NCBI GenBank assembly: GCA_002339675.1
Contig: DDKB01000008.1
Location: 434,001 to 498,000, forward strand
Direction: 5' to 3'
DNA: 64,000 nucleotides
Origin: Stutzerimonas stutzeri
GTDB lineage: Bacteria > Pseudomonadota > Gammaproteobacteria > Pseudomonadales > Pseudomonadaceae
Shown: positions 20,166 to 27,609 of the stretch, one piece after another
How the letters are laid out: every line of letters begins with the position of its first letter
How positions within the stretch are numbered: position 1 is the first letter of the stretch
Notes under the pieces: model-generated
Database searches by the model: none
Told to the model about the DNA's origin: nothing
What the model saw: the letters and a program-made list of their open reading frames with translations, nothing else
Program-made: the position numbers and the translations under genes

Positions 20166-20957
20166 ATGACCGCCTATTGGGAATGCCTGCGCGCCATCAT
20201 CGGCCGCGAGTGGTTGCGCTTCGTCCAGCAACGCTCGCGCTTTTTCAGCGCCCTGGTGCGCCCGCTGCTGTGGCTGGTGGTGTTCGCCGCCGGCTTTCGC
20301 GCGGCGCTGGGCATCGCCATCATCGAGCCCTACGACACCTACATCACCTACGAGACCTACATCGTGCCGGGCCTGGCCTGCATGATCCTGCTGTTCAACG
20401 GCATGCAGGGCTCGCTGTCGATGGTCTACGACCGCGAGATGGGCAGCATGCGCGTACTGTTGACCAGCCCGCTGCCGCGCAGCTTTCTGCTGGGGAGCAA
20501 GCTGCTGGCGACGTCGCTGATCTCACTGTTGCAGGTCTATGCGTTTCTCGCCATCGCCTGGTTCTACGGCGTGCAGCCGCCCCTTGGCGGCCTGTTGAGC
20601 GCCCTGCCGGCGCTGCTGCTGGTAGCCCTGTTGCTCAGCGCCCTGGGCCTGCTGCTGTCCAACGGCATCCGTCAGCTAGAGAACTTCGCCGGGGTGATGA
20701 ATTTCGTCATCTTCCCGATGTTTTTCCTGTCCTCGGCGCTGTATCCGCTGTGGAAGATGCGCGAGGCCAGCGAATGGCTGTTCTGGATCTGCTCGTTCAA
20801 CCCGTTCAGCTATGCCGTCGAGCTGGTCCGTTACGCCCTGTACGAGCGCCTCGACCCGGTGGCGCTGGGGGTCTGCGTCGGCCTGACGTTGCTGTTCAGC
20901 GTACTGGCTGTGCTCAGTTTCAACCCGCAGCATGCGGCCTTGCGGCGCGCAACCTGA
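20166..20957 (+). CDS. ABC-2 type permease, PQQ-associated (PedC-like)
   Basis: A 263-residue inner-membrane protein with six hydrophobic segments and the ABC-2 signature region GVMNFVIFPMFFLSSALYPLW. ABC-2 permeases mostly export lipids, polysaccharides or drugs. With the upstream ATPase it forms a transporter always found beside PQQ-dependent alcohol oxidation genes; the substrate is unknown, toxic alcohols or aldehydes having been suggested. A second long frame shifted by one base overlaps it almost entirely but lacks membrane segments and is a shadow. GGAG stands nine bases before the start. Confidence 0.87.
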   Translation: MTAYWECLRAIIGREWLRFVQQRSRFFSALVRPLLWLVVFAAGFRAALGIAIIEPYDTYITYETYIVPGLACMILLFNGMQGSLSMVYDREMGSMRVLLTSPLPRSFLLGSKLLATSLISLLQVYAFLAIAWFYGVQPPLGGLLSALPALLLVALLLSALGLLLSNGIRQLENFAGVMNFVIFPMFFLSSALYPLWKMREASEWLFWICSFNPFSYAVELVRYALYERLDPVALGVCVGLTLLFSVLAVLSFNPQHAALRRAT

Positions 20958-20964
20958 CACCGTG

Positions 20965-20979
20965 CTAGTACTTTGGTAC
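20965..20979 (+). promoter_or_regulatory. Candidate AgmR/ErbR-type operator upstream of agmR
   Basis: CTAGTACTTTGGTAC, extended by a final T, contains the perfect dyad AGTAC-TTTG-GTACT. It lies 270 bases upstream of agmR and just after the permease gene, so it could drive agmR autoregulation through a long leader. I see no gene between it and agmR. Confidence 0.5.
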
Positions 20980-21245
20980 TGGTTGCGCTGTCGATTGTAG
21001 GATTTAAAAAGACCGCGCCATGCACTGTAATGTGGCCGACCGAAGTACAGGGCAGCGGATGCACCGGCCTTCGGGCTCGACCAGGGCCGGCCGCGGCGCG
21101 ACACGCTGGCATCGGCCGTCGACCTGAGGCAAGCTTCGCGGCCGCCCGGCACCGCGCAGGCCACGGCAGGACGGGATGCGCCGCGGGAAGGCGCAGATCG
21201 CCTTTCCGCCGCCCCACCATAATCACAACAATGAGGTGACCGGCC

Positions 21246-21911
21246 ATGTACAAGATTCTGATCGCTGACGACCACCCGCTCTTTCGCGAAGCCATCCAGA
21301 ACGTGATTCGGGACGGTTTTCCCGGCAGCGAAATCCTGGAAACCGCCGACCTCGACAGCGCCCTCGCGATCACTCTGGAACACGACGACCTGGATCTGGT
21401 CCTGCTCGACCTCAATATGCCCGGCATGCACGGCCTGAACGGCCTGATCAACCTGCGCAACGAAGCGCCCACGGTACCGGTGGTCATCGTCTCGGCCGAG
21501 CAGGACAAGCAGATCGTGCTGCAGGCGATCACCTACGGCGCCTGTGGCTTCATCACCAAGTCCTCACCGCGCGCGCAGATGACCGACGCCATCGAGCAGA
21601 TCCTCAACGGCAACGTCTACCTGCCCTCGGATATCATTCGCAGCCAGAAATCCACCACCCGCCGCGCCCAGAGCAACGAGCAGAGCATTCCCCCGGAACT
21701 GTTGCAGGCGCTGACCCGCAAGCAGCTGCTGGTGCTCGAACGCATGACCAAAGGCGAATCGAACAAGCAGATCGCCTACAACCTCGACATCGCCGAAACC
21801 ACGGTCAAGGCCCACGTCTCCGCCATCTTGCGCAAACTCAACGTGCACAACCGCGTGCAAGCCATCCTCTCGGCCGGCGACATCGACTTCGCCGCCTACC
21901 TGCGCCGCTAA
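21246..21911 (+). CDS. agmR: AgmR/ErbR response regulator (LuxR/NarL family)
   Basis: A 221-residue regulator with a receiver domain (D8-D9, phospho-acceptor D55 in LVLLDLNMPG, Lys in FITKSS) and a C-terminal LuxR helix-turn-helix (LTRKQLLVLERMTKGESNKQ then IAYNLDIAETTVKAHVSAIL). I recognise it as the glycerol-metabolism activator AgmR, called ErbR or ExaE in P. aeruginosa and PedR1 in P. putida, which switches on PQQ-dependent ethanol oxidation genes. It has GAGGTGA just before the ATG. The multi-PAS kinase gene converges on it across a repeat-bearing space. Confidence 0.93.
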   Translation: MYKILIADDHPLFREAIQNVIRDGFPGSEILETADLDSALAITLEHDDLDLVLLDLNMPGMHGLNGLINLRNEAPTVPVVIVSAEQDKQIVLQAITYGACGFITKSSPRAQMTDAIEQILNGNVYLPSDIIRSQKSTTRRAQSNEQSIPPELLQALTRKQLLVLERMTKGESNKQIAYNLDIAETTVKAHVSAILRKLNVHNRVQAILSAGDIDFAAYLRR

Positions 21912-21920
21912 GGCCTGGTA

Positions 21921-21996
21921 GTAGGAGCAGGCTCTGCCTGCGACCCGTGGCCTGCGTGCACACCGAACCGGGGTCGCGGGCAGAGCCCGCTCCTAC
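21921..21996. repeat. REP-like inverted repeat pair, copy 1
   Basis: GTAGGAGCAGGCTCTGCC at the left and its near complement GGGCAGAGCCCGCTCCTAC at the right frame a 76-base unit that can fold into a long hairpin. This is the Pseudomonas REP type. It follows the agmR stop by ten bases and could stop transcription or protect the mRNA end. Confidence 0.85.
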
Positions 21997-22083
21997 AGGT
22001 AGCGTTCAGGCTGGATTGCTTGCGACGACTGCGGCGCCCGGTTCGCCGATAACTTTCTTCTACGAAACGGAATCGCTTTTTGT

Positions 22084-22160
22084 GTAGGAGCAGGCTCTGC
22101 CTGCGACCCACGGCCTGCGCACACACCGAACCCCAGGTCGCGGGCAGCGCCCGCTCCTAC
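22084..22160. repeat. REP-like inverted repeat pair, copy 2
   Basis: A second unit of 77 bases with the same arms and nearly the same interior (CGGCCTGCGCACACACCGAA) as the copy 88 bases to the left. The two units lie in the same orientation between two convergent genes. Confidence 0.85.
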
Positions 22161-22212
22161 AGGTAGCGGGCGGCCGGGATCGCGGAGTACGTTCGTTGCC
22201 GCGCCGGACGGG

Positions 22213-24864
22213 TCACGAATGGCCGTGTTCGATCATGTGGCACATGGCGGTCTTGAGCTTCATCGGGCGCACCGGTTTGTGCATCAGCATGTGCCCCAGC
22301 TCGCGGACCTGCTGCTTGAGCTCGTTGCTGTAGTTGGCGGTAATCATCAGAGTCGGCAGCGGACTGGCGCGCCGCGCGTTGACCGTCTCGACGACGTCGA
22401 TCCCGGTGCAGCCGTTATCCAGATGGTAGTCGGCGATCATCAGGTCGGCCTCGGCGTGGAAGTTGTCCACCTGCCCGGCCAGGTCTTCCTCGGACAGCGC
22501 GGTGACCACGCTGCAGCCCCAGCCCTCGAGCAGGGTGCGCATGCCGGCGCAGATCGCCGCGTCGTTATCGAGCACCCAGACCCGCGCGCCCTTGAGCCGT
22601 TCCAGCAGCAGGTCGCTGCTGCTCGGTTCCGGCTTGGCCTTGGGCGCTCGGCGCGACAGCGGCACCTCGATGGCAAACACCGAACCGCGCCCCGGCTGAG
22701 AGCGCACCTGGACGCGGTGCCCGAGCATGCGCGCGATCTTGTCGACGATCGCCAGCCCCAGGCCGAGCCCGCGGTCCTGGTTGGGACGCACCCCCTCGCC
22801 CCGCTTGAACTCGTGGAAGACTTCTTCCAGGCGATCCTCGGCGATGCCGACGCCGGTGTCCCAGACCTCAATGGACAGGCTCTGGCGATGCCGGCGACAA
22901 CCGAGCAGGACGCGGCCCTGCGGGGTGTAGCGAATGGCGTTGGTCAGCAGGTTGCGCAGGATTCGCGCCAGCAGCTGGATGTCGCTGCGCACCAGCGCCG
23001 AGCAGGGAATGAAATCAAGTTGCAACTGCTCGCTGCCGGCGATCTGGCGGAACTCGACGGCGAGGTTTTCCAGCAGCTCACTGACGGCGAACGGGGCGAT
23101 GTCCGGCTTGATCACGCCGGCGTCGAGCTTGGAGATATCGACCAGGGTGCCGAGCAGGTTTTCCACATCTTCCAGTGAGTTGCTGATATTGCGGATCAGG
23201 CTGCCGTTCGGCGCCTTCGGTTGCTCCAGCAGCGCGCTGGTGAACAGCCGCGCGGCATTGAGCGGCTGCAACAGGTCGTGGCTGACCGCGGCGAGGAACT
23301 TGGTCTTGGACAGGTTTGCCAGCTCGGCCTCGCGCTTGGCCTCGCGCAGGCGGGCCTCGGCGTGGGCACGCTCGTCGATCTCGCAAAGCAATTGCTCGTT
23401 CAGGCTGGTCAGTTCGGCGGTGCGTTCGCGTACGCGCTGTTCGAGGTTCTGATAGGCCTGGTGCAGGGCTTCGGCGGTGCGCCGACGGTCGGTAATGTCC
23501 TGAATGAGGACGAAGATACCCACCACTTCCCCGTTGGCCTGGCGGTTCGGCACGTAGGAACGGAGCATGTAGCGCTGCTGGCCGGCATGATTCGGCTCGG
23601 CCATCTCGAAACTGACGTTTTCCCCCGACAGCGCGCGTTCGATGTAGGGCTCGAGCTGTTGCCAGTGTTCGCCACTGTGGATCTCGCGCAGGCACTGGCC
23701 GAGCATGCCGTCACTGGGCCAGCGGTACCACTCTTCATAGACCTTGTTGGTGAATTCGTACGTCAGGTCCGCCGAGACGTAGGCGATCAGTGCCGGCACG
23801 TGATCGGTGATCAGGCGGATCCAGCGCTCGCTCTCGCGCAGGGCTTCGGCGTGGCGGTAGCGCTCGGTGATGTCGGTGAAGGTGTTGACGAAGCCGCCGG
23901 TGGGCAACGGATGGGTGCGAATTTCCAGCGTGCGGCCATCGAACAGGTGCTGCTCCAGCTCGCTCAACGGCTGGCCGCTGGCATCGCGGGTGCCCGGTGT
24001 CAGCAGCTTCAGTTCGCTGTCGGCCATGACCTCTTCGAAGGGCCGGTGCGCCTCGATCGGCGCCAGGCCGCAGAGTTCGAGGAAGCGGCCGTTCCACAGC
24101 TCCAGGCTGCCATCGGCGCTGACCATCGCGACGCCCTGGGACAGGTTGTCCACGGCACGCTGCAACAGTCGCGATTTCTGTGCCAGAGCCTGTTCGCGGC
24201 GCATGGTCTCGCTGATCTTCACCTCGGTAATGTCGGTGTAGAGCATTACCAGGCCGCCTTCTCGGGTCGGCCGCTCGCTGACCTGCACCCAGCGCCCGTT
24301 CTGCAGGCGGTAGATGATCGGCTCGTTTGGTTTGCCGCGGTGCTCCTCGGCGATCATCCCGCTGTCTTCCGCCAACCGCTTAAGCTCCGACAGCCGCGTG
24401 CCACTGTTGATGCGTGCGCGAGTGCGGCTCCACAGCGACTTGAAACGCTTGTTGAACAGGACGATGCGCTGCTCCTTGTCGAACAGCACGAAGGCGTCAG
24501 AAATACTCTCGATGGCGTCGACCAGATGCTGATGCGCGGTTTCGGCACGCAGCCGCGCATCGCTGAGCAGCCGGTTGCTGGCCTTGAGCTCGGCCATCGC
24601 CTGGTTCAGCGCGTCGGTGCGCTCGCGTACCTGCTCGGCCAGTTCCACCGAGTGCTGGAAGGCCGCGTAGGAGGCGTCCCGCCCGGTGCCGCTGGATTCG
24701 ATGCGTTCGATCAGCGCGGCGTTGATCCGCCGCAGCTTCTGGTTCTCGCGCTCGAGCTCGGCCTGCCTGTCGAGCTGTTCAGCGACCGCCCCGGCCTCCA
24801 GGCCGGCCGATGGCGACGCCGGTGAAGGTCTGGTTGATGTGCATGCCATTGAACTGCTCTCCAT
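22213..24864 (-). CDS. Multi-PAS hybrid sensor histidine kinase (NahK/ErcS'-like)
   Basis: An 883-residue protein without transmembrane helices. It has an N-terminal coiled coil, at least three PAS domains (from about 110, 245 and 360; the third with a PAC segment before FVLIQDITDRRR), a HisKA domain with H529 in VSHDLLQPLNAARLF, a HATPase domain (DRGLGLGLAIVDK) and a C-terminal receiver with D812 in LMIADYHLDNG. This matches P. aeruginosa PA1976 (ErcS', NahK) in size and position beside ErbR. It may act on AgmR or, as known for NahK, on an HptB phosphotransfer protein. The first ATG overlaps the FIST gene by 86 bases; an ATG five codons later is also possible. Confidence 0.88.
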   Translation of the reverse strand: MESSSMACTSTRPSPASPSAGLEAGAVAEQLDRQAELERENQKLRRINAALIERIESSGTGRDASYAAFQHSVELAEQVRERTDALNQAMAELKASNRLLSDARLRAETAHQHLVDAIESISDAFVLFDKEQRIVLFNKRFKSLWSRTRARINSGTRLSELKRLAEDSGMIAEEHRGKPNEPIIYRLQNGRWVQVSERPTREGGLVMLYTDITEVKISETMRREQALAQKSRLLQRAVDNLSQGVAMVSADGSLELWNGRFLELCGLAPIEAHRPFEEVMADSELKLLTPGTRDASGQPLSELEQHLFDGRTLEIRTHPLPTGGFVNTFTDITERYRHAEALRESERWIRLITDHVPALIAYVSADLTYEFTNKVYEEWYRWPSDGMLGQCLREIHSGEHWQQLEPYIERALSGENVSFEMAEPNHAGQQRYMLRSYVPNRQANGEVVGIFVLIQDITDRRRTAEALHQAYQNLEQRVRERTAELTSLNEQLLCEIDERAHAEARLREAKREAELANLSKTKFLAAVSHDLLQPLNAARLFTSALLEQPKAPNGSLIRNISNSLEDVENLLGTLVDISKLDAGVIKPDIAPFAVSELLENLAVEFRQIAGSEQLQLDFIPCSALVRSDIQLLARILRNLLTNAIRYTPQGRVLLGCRRHRQSLSIEVWDTGVGIAEDRLEEVFHEFKRGEGVRPNQDRGLGLGLAIVDKIARMLGHRVQVRSQPGRGSVFAIEVPLSRRAPKAKPEPSSSDLLLERLKGARVWVLDNDAAICAGMRTLLEGWGCSVVTALSEEDLAGQVDNFHAEADLMIADYHLDNGCTGIDVVETVNARRASPLPTLMITANYSNELKQQVRELGHMLMHKPVRPMKLKTAMCHMIEHGHS

Positions 24865-25951
24865 AGGTGTTGAAGCCGATCACCTGCTGGCGGCGAAGGA
24901 AGGCCGAGGTCTCGTCGGTGGAGCCGTTGCCTTCGATCTCCAGGCGCCTGAGGAAGCAGTCGCAGCCGATCGTCAGCAAGGGCGCGCCGAGGCGCTGTTC
25001 GAGCCGCGCGAACAGCGTCTCGAGGTTGGGCATCAGGGGGCCGGGACGCATGGCGGTGAGCACGATGCCGTTCTCCACCGCGCAGTAAAACGTCAGGCTC
25101 AGGTCGTCGTTGACCTTTTGAATCGAGCGCACGTAGTAGTGCTCGTTGATCCGCACCGCCAGCGGGTGGGCGGCGAACAGTTTGTGGTCGAGGTCCGCCA
25201 CGTCCACGCCGATCAGGCGTGCATATTCCTCGGCTGCCGGCTCGGCGTTGAGTTCGTAGACGCGCCGGGCATGGCTGTCCACCCGCGTAACCACCAGCTT
25301 TTCAGTGCGCGGCAAGATATGGTGGGTGGTGAATACCTCGAAATCGAGCCAGGTATTGATCAGTACCACGATGGCCGCGCCGCTGTGGAACCGGCCGTCG
25401 TAGTAGACGTGGGTGTCGGTCAGGTGGTTGTCGTCACCGGCCGAGCCGCCGAAGTGCGGGATGCTGCCAAACGCCGCGCTTAACGCCGACAGAACGATTT
25501 CCTCACGGCTGGACAGGCCGTCGAGCAGCGTCAGGGCGAAGCTGTGGTCCTTGATCGGCGCCAGCTGGTTGCTGCGGCAGGCACTGCCCAGCCGCTCGAC
25601 CAGCTGCTGGGCGTCGATCAGGCTGAAGCGGTCCATCTCGACGATCAGCTCGCTGGCGATGGAAAAGCTGCGGTGGTCGAACCCCACAGCGGTGACGCAG
25701 CTGCGCCCGTAGCCGAGCGAGGTGATCTCCCCCGCCGAAGTGCAGCCGACCACCCGCACGCCGCCGAAGTACTGCTTGAGCGCATCACCCAGGGCCGGCA
25801 GGTCGTATTCGGCCGAGCAGAAGAACAGCACGAACCCCAGGTGCGGATGGATCAGCTGGCGTGCCAGGTCCTGGGCCACGGTTTCGGCATCCCGAGCTTC
25901 GGACATCGCTGTGCGTATCGCCTCGCCTTGTTGTCCGCTCACGCACTGCAC
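24779..25951 (-). CDS. FIST-domain sensory protein
   Basis: A 390-codon protein with FIST_N (VRVVGCTSAGEITSLGYGRS, FALTLLDGLS, FGGSAGDDN) and FIST_C regions (RLIGVDVADL, and TIGCDCFLRRLE). FIST domains are proposed small-ligand sensors, perhaps for amino acids, in signal transduction. The gene precedes and overlaps the NahK-like kinase, as PA1975 does beside PA1976, so the two likely work together. The longest frame starts with GTG at 25951; the ATG at 25906 (MSEARDAETV) is an alternative, and neither has a strong ribosome-binding site. Confidence 0.85.
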   Translation of the reverse strand: MQCVSGQQGEAIRTAMSEARDAETVAQDLARQLIHPHLGFVLFFCSAEYDLPALGDALKQYFGGVRVVGCTSAGEITSLGYGRSCVTAVGFDHRSFSIASELIVEMDRFSLIDAQQLVERLGSACRSNQLAPIKDHSFALTLLDGLSSREEIVLSALSAAFGSIPHFGGSAGDDNHLTDTHVYYDGRFHSGAAIVVLINTWLDFEVFTTHHILPRTEKLVVTRVDSHARRVYELNAEPAAEEYARLIGVDVADLDHKLFAAHPLAVRINEHYYVRSIQKVNDDLSLTFYCAVENGIVLTAMRPGPLMPNLETLFARLEQRLGAPLLTIGCDCFLRRLEIEGNGSTDETSAFLRRQQVIGFNTYGEQFNGMHINQTFTGVAIGRPGGRGGR

Positions 25952-26031
25952 TCCACTACACAGACTTTTGATGCCCTTATTCTTGGTCAGGGATTAGGGC
26001 GCGCAAATGCTACTTCAGTACCGGAGTGACC

Positions 26032-26045
26032 CTGCCAAGGTACAG
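26032..26045 (-). promoter_or_regulatory. Candidate AgmR/ErbR-type operator before the FIST-kinase unit
   Basis: The minus strand reads CTGTACCTTGGCAG, sharing TACCTTGG with the element at 16624, about 85 bases before the FIST start. A second, weaker CTACTTCAGTACCGG lies at 26010-26024 on the plus strand. Confidence 0.4.
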
Positions 26046-26101
26046 AGGCGACGGACGCCGGCGGCGCGGCCCGAAGCGGCCGGCGCAGGCCGACCGGGCA
26101 T

Positions 26102-26131
26102 AAAAAAAAGGACGCCCCAAGGGGCGTCCGT
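26102..26131 (-). terminator. Rho-independent terminator of the porin gene
   Basis: Reading on the minus strand, GGACGCCCC and GGGCGTCC form a nine-pair stem with a short TT loop, followed by a run of eight T. It starts about 22 bases after the porin stop codon. Confidence 0.92.
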
Positions 26132-26152
26132 TGCGGGTGTCGCGGCGCTGGC

Positions 26153-27340
26153 TCAGAAACTCAGCGTGGCGCCCACGGCAAAGGTGCGGGTGTCTTCGTC
26201 GAGGGCGTCGGTGTCGCGACCGCGCAGCTCGAACTCGTTCACTTCGGCCACCAGCTTCAGGTTGTCGTTGATGGTGCGGAAGTAGGCGATGCCGCGAGTC
26301 TGGTAATCGGCAGCAGTGCCCAGGCCATTGCCGTCGTCCTTGGTCTTGCCAGTGGACAGCGCGATACGGTTCTTGCCGAACGAATAGGAACCCTGCAGCA
26401 GGTAACCGTCGCTGTCGACGTCGCGCAACTGCGCCTCGCCGGCGTTGTTGGTGTAGAACGGGTTGATGCCTTCGGCCTGGAAGCCCGATGCGGTCACCGA
26501 GAAGCCGGCCATCTTGGCCTGGATACCGTAGCCGAGCCCCTTGGAATCGACTTCATCGACCGTGCTGTCGGTGTTCTTGGAGGTCTGCTGCATGCCGTTG
26601 ACCCAGGTATAGAACTGCGCACCGCCCAGGTCGAACTGGTAGGTCACCTCGGTCTCGAAGCGCGGGCTGTCCTGGTAGGCCTCGTCCAGTGCCTTGCTGG
26701 CGTCGTCGGTGGTGTCGACCGGATCCATGATGCCGGCGGCGATGCGCAGGCCGCCCATGACCGGCGAGCGGTAGGTCACCTGTGACGTCGGGAACGGATA
26801 CGGGTAGCCGGTGCCGATGTTGCCGAAGGACACGCCACCGAAGTCCACCAGACCCAGGGTGTCGCTGACCTGGCCGTAACCGGTGAGCATCTCGTCGAGG
26901 AAGATGTTGGACCGGCCGAACAGGCCGAAGTCCTTACCGAACAGCACTTCACCCCACTGGTCGTTCGACGCGGTGCCGTAGAACTGGCGCACATCGATGC
27001 CGGTTTCGGTGCCGTTGGTGTCGCTGTCGTTGATGGTGACCCAGAAGGACGAACGCCCGCCCACTTTCACGTCGTCGAGCTGCTTGCCGAAGTTGAAGCC
27101 AATGTAGTTGGGCAGGAAGCCCATCTTGACGCGCGACTGGTCACGATCGAATCGGTCGCCGGCGCGGTCGACGTTGCTGCTGACGTAGAAGGTGTTGAAG
27201 TAGCCGTCTACGGTAAAGGTGGTGTCATCCTTGTCGTACAGCTTGATCTCGGCCAGGGCCGACTGGCTCAGGGTCATGGCAATCGCGCTGGCCAGGGCCA
27301 GGGGCAACAGGGTGGTGATGGCGTTTTTCTTGTTCTGCAT
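26153..27340 (-). CDS. Outer-membrane porin
   Basis: A 395-residue protein with a signal peptide (LALASAIAMTLSQSALA) followed by many alternating beta segments and a terminal Phe (AVGATLSF), the hallmark of outer-membrane barrels. It resembles trimeric general porins of the Gram-negative porin family seen near PQQ-dependent alcohol oxidation genes. It may admit alcohols or related compounds, but the ligand is unknown. It has its own terminator and a candidate AgmR-type site about 95 bases upstream, so its expression may be tied to that regulon. Confidence 0.85.
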   Translation of the reverse strand: MQNKKNAITTLLPLALASAIAMTLSQSALAEIKLYDKDDTTFTVDGYFNTFYVSSNVDRAGDRFDRDQSRVKMGFLPNYIGFNFGKQLDDVKVGGRSSFWVTINDSDTNGTETGIDVRQFYGTASNDQWGEVLFGKDFGLFGRSNIFLDEMLTGYGQVSDTLGLVDFGGVSFGNIGTGYPYPFPTSQVTYRSPVMGGLRIAAGIMDPVDTTDDASKALDEAYQDSPRFETEVTYQFDLGGAQFYTWVNGMQQTSKNTDSTVDEVDSKGLGYGIQAKMAGFSVTASGFQAEGINPFYTNNAGEAQLRDVDSDGYLLQGSYSFGKNRIALSTGKTKDDGNGLGTAADYQTRGIAYFRTINDNLKLVAEVNEFELRGRDTDALDEDTRTFAVGATLSF

Positions 27341-27434
27341 GGCGCTCTCCGCTGATGTGACGACGGGCAGTCGTGTCGAAGCGGATTATCGAAACCCCCT
27401 CCCCGCGGCCATACGCTGCGATAGCGGCGCTTGG

Positions 27435-27449
27435 CTACTACTTTGGCTG
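27435..27449 (-). promoter_or_regulatory. Candidate AgmR/ErbR-type operator upstream of the porin
   Basis: The plus strand reads CTACTACTTTGGCTG, very close to the sites at 16624 and 20965. A second copy, CGTACTACCGAAGCG on the minus strand, lies at 27501-27515. Both are within 180 bases upstream of the porin start. Confidence 0.5.
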
Positions 27450-27609
27450 CGCGCGGGGGCTTGCCCTGTTCGGACGGGGCATGCCTGCCAGACGACCTAG
27501 CGCTTCGGTAGTACGCCGTTGCGCTTAGGTCGCGAAATGCCCACGGACGCACCCGCAGCGTGCTGCGGGTGCGGCAAAAACGGATGGCGGGAGGGTGTGG
27601 GTCTGGACG

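Noticed and set aside
20177..20968. 263-codon frame overlapping the ABC permease on the same strand
   Set aside because: Arg/Pro/Ala-rich composition without membrane segments; the other frame is a clear ABC-2 permease.
23221..24825. 534-codon frame antisense to the multi-PAS kinase
   Set aside because: A GC-rich shadow of a well-supported gene; composition is low-complexity and no domain is recognisable.
27550..27571. Perfect 10-base inverted repeat after pqqF considered as its terminator
   Set aside because: No T run in the direction of pqqF transcription; it may be a chance palindrome or a protein site, so I did not list it.
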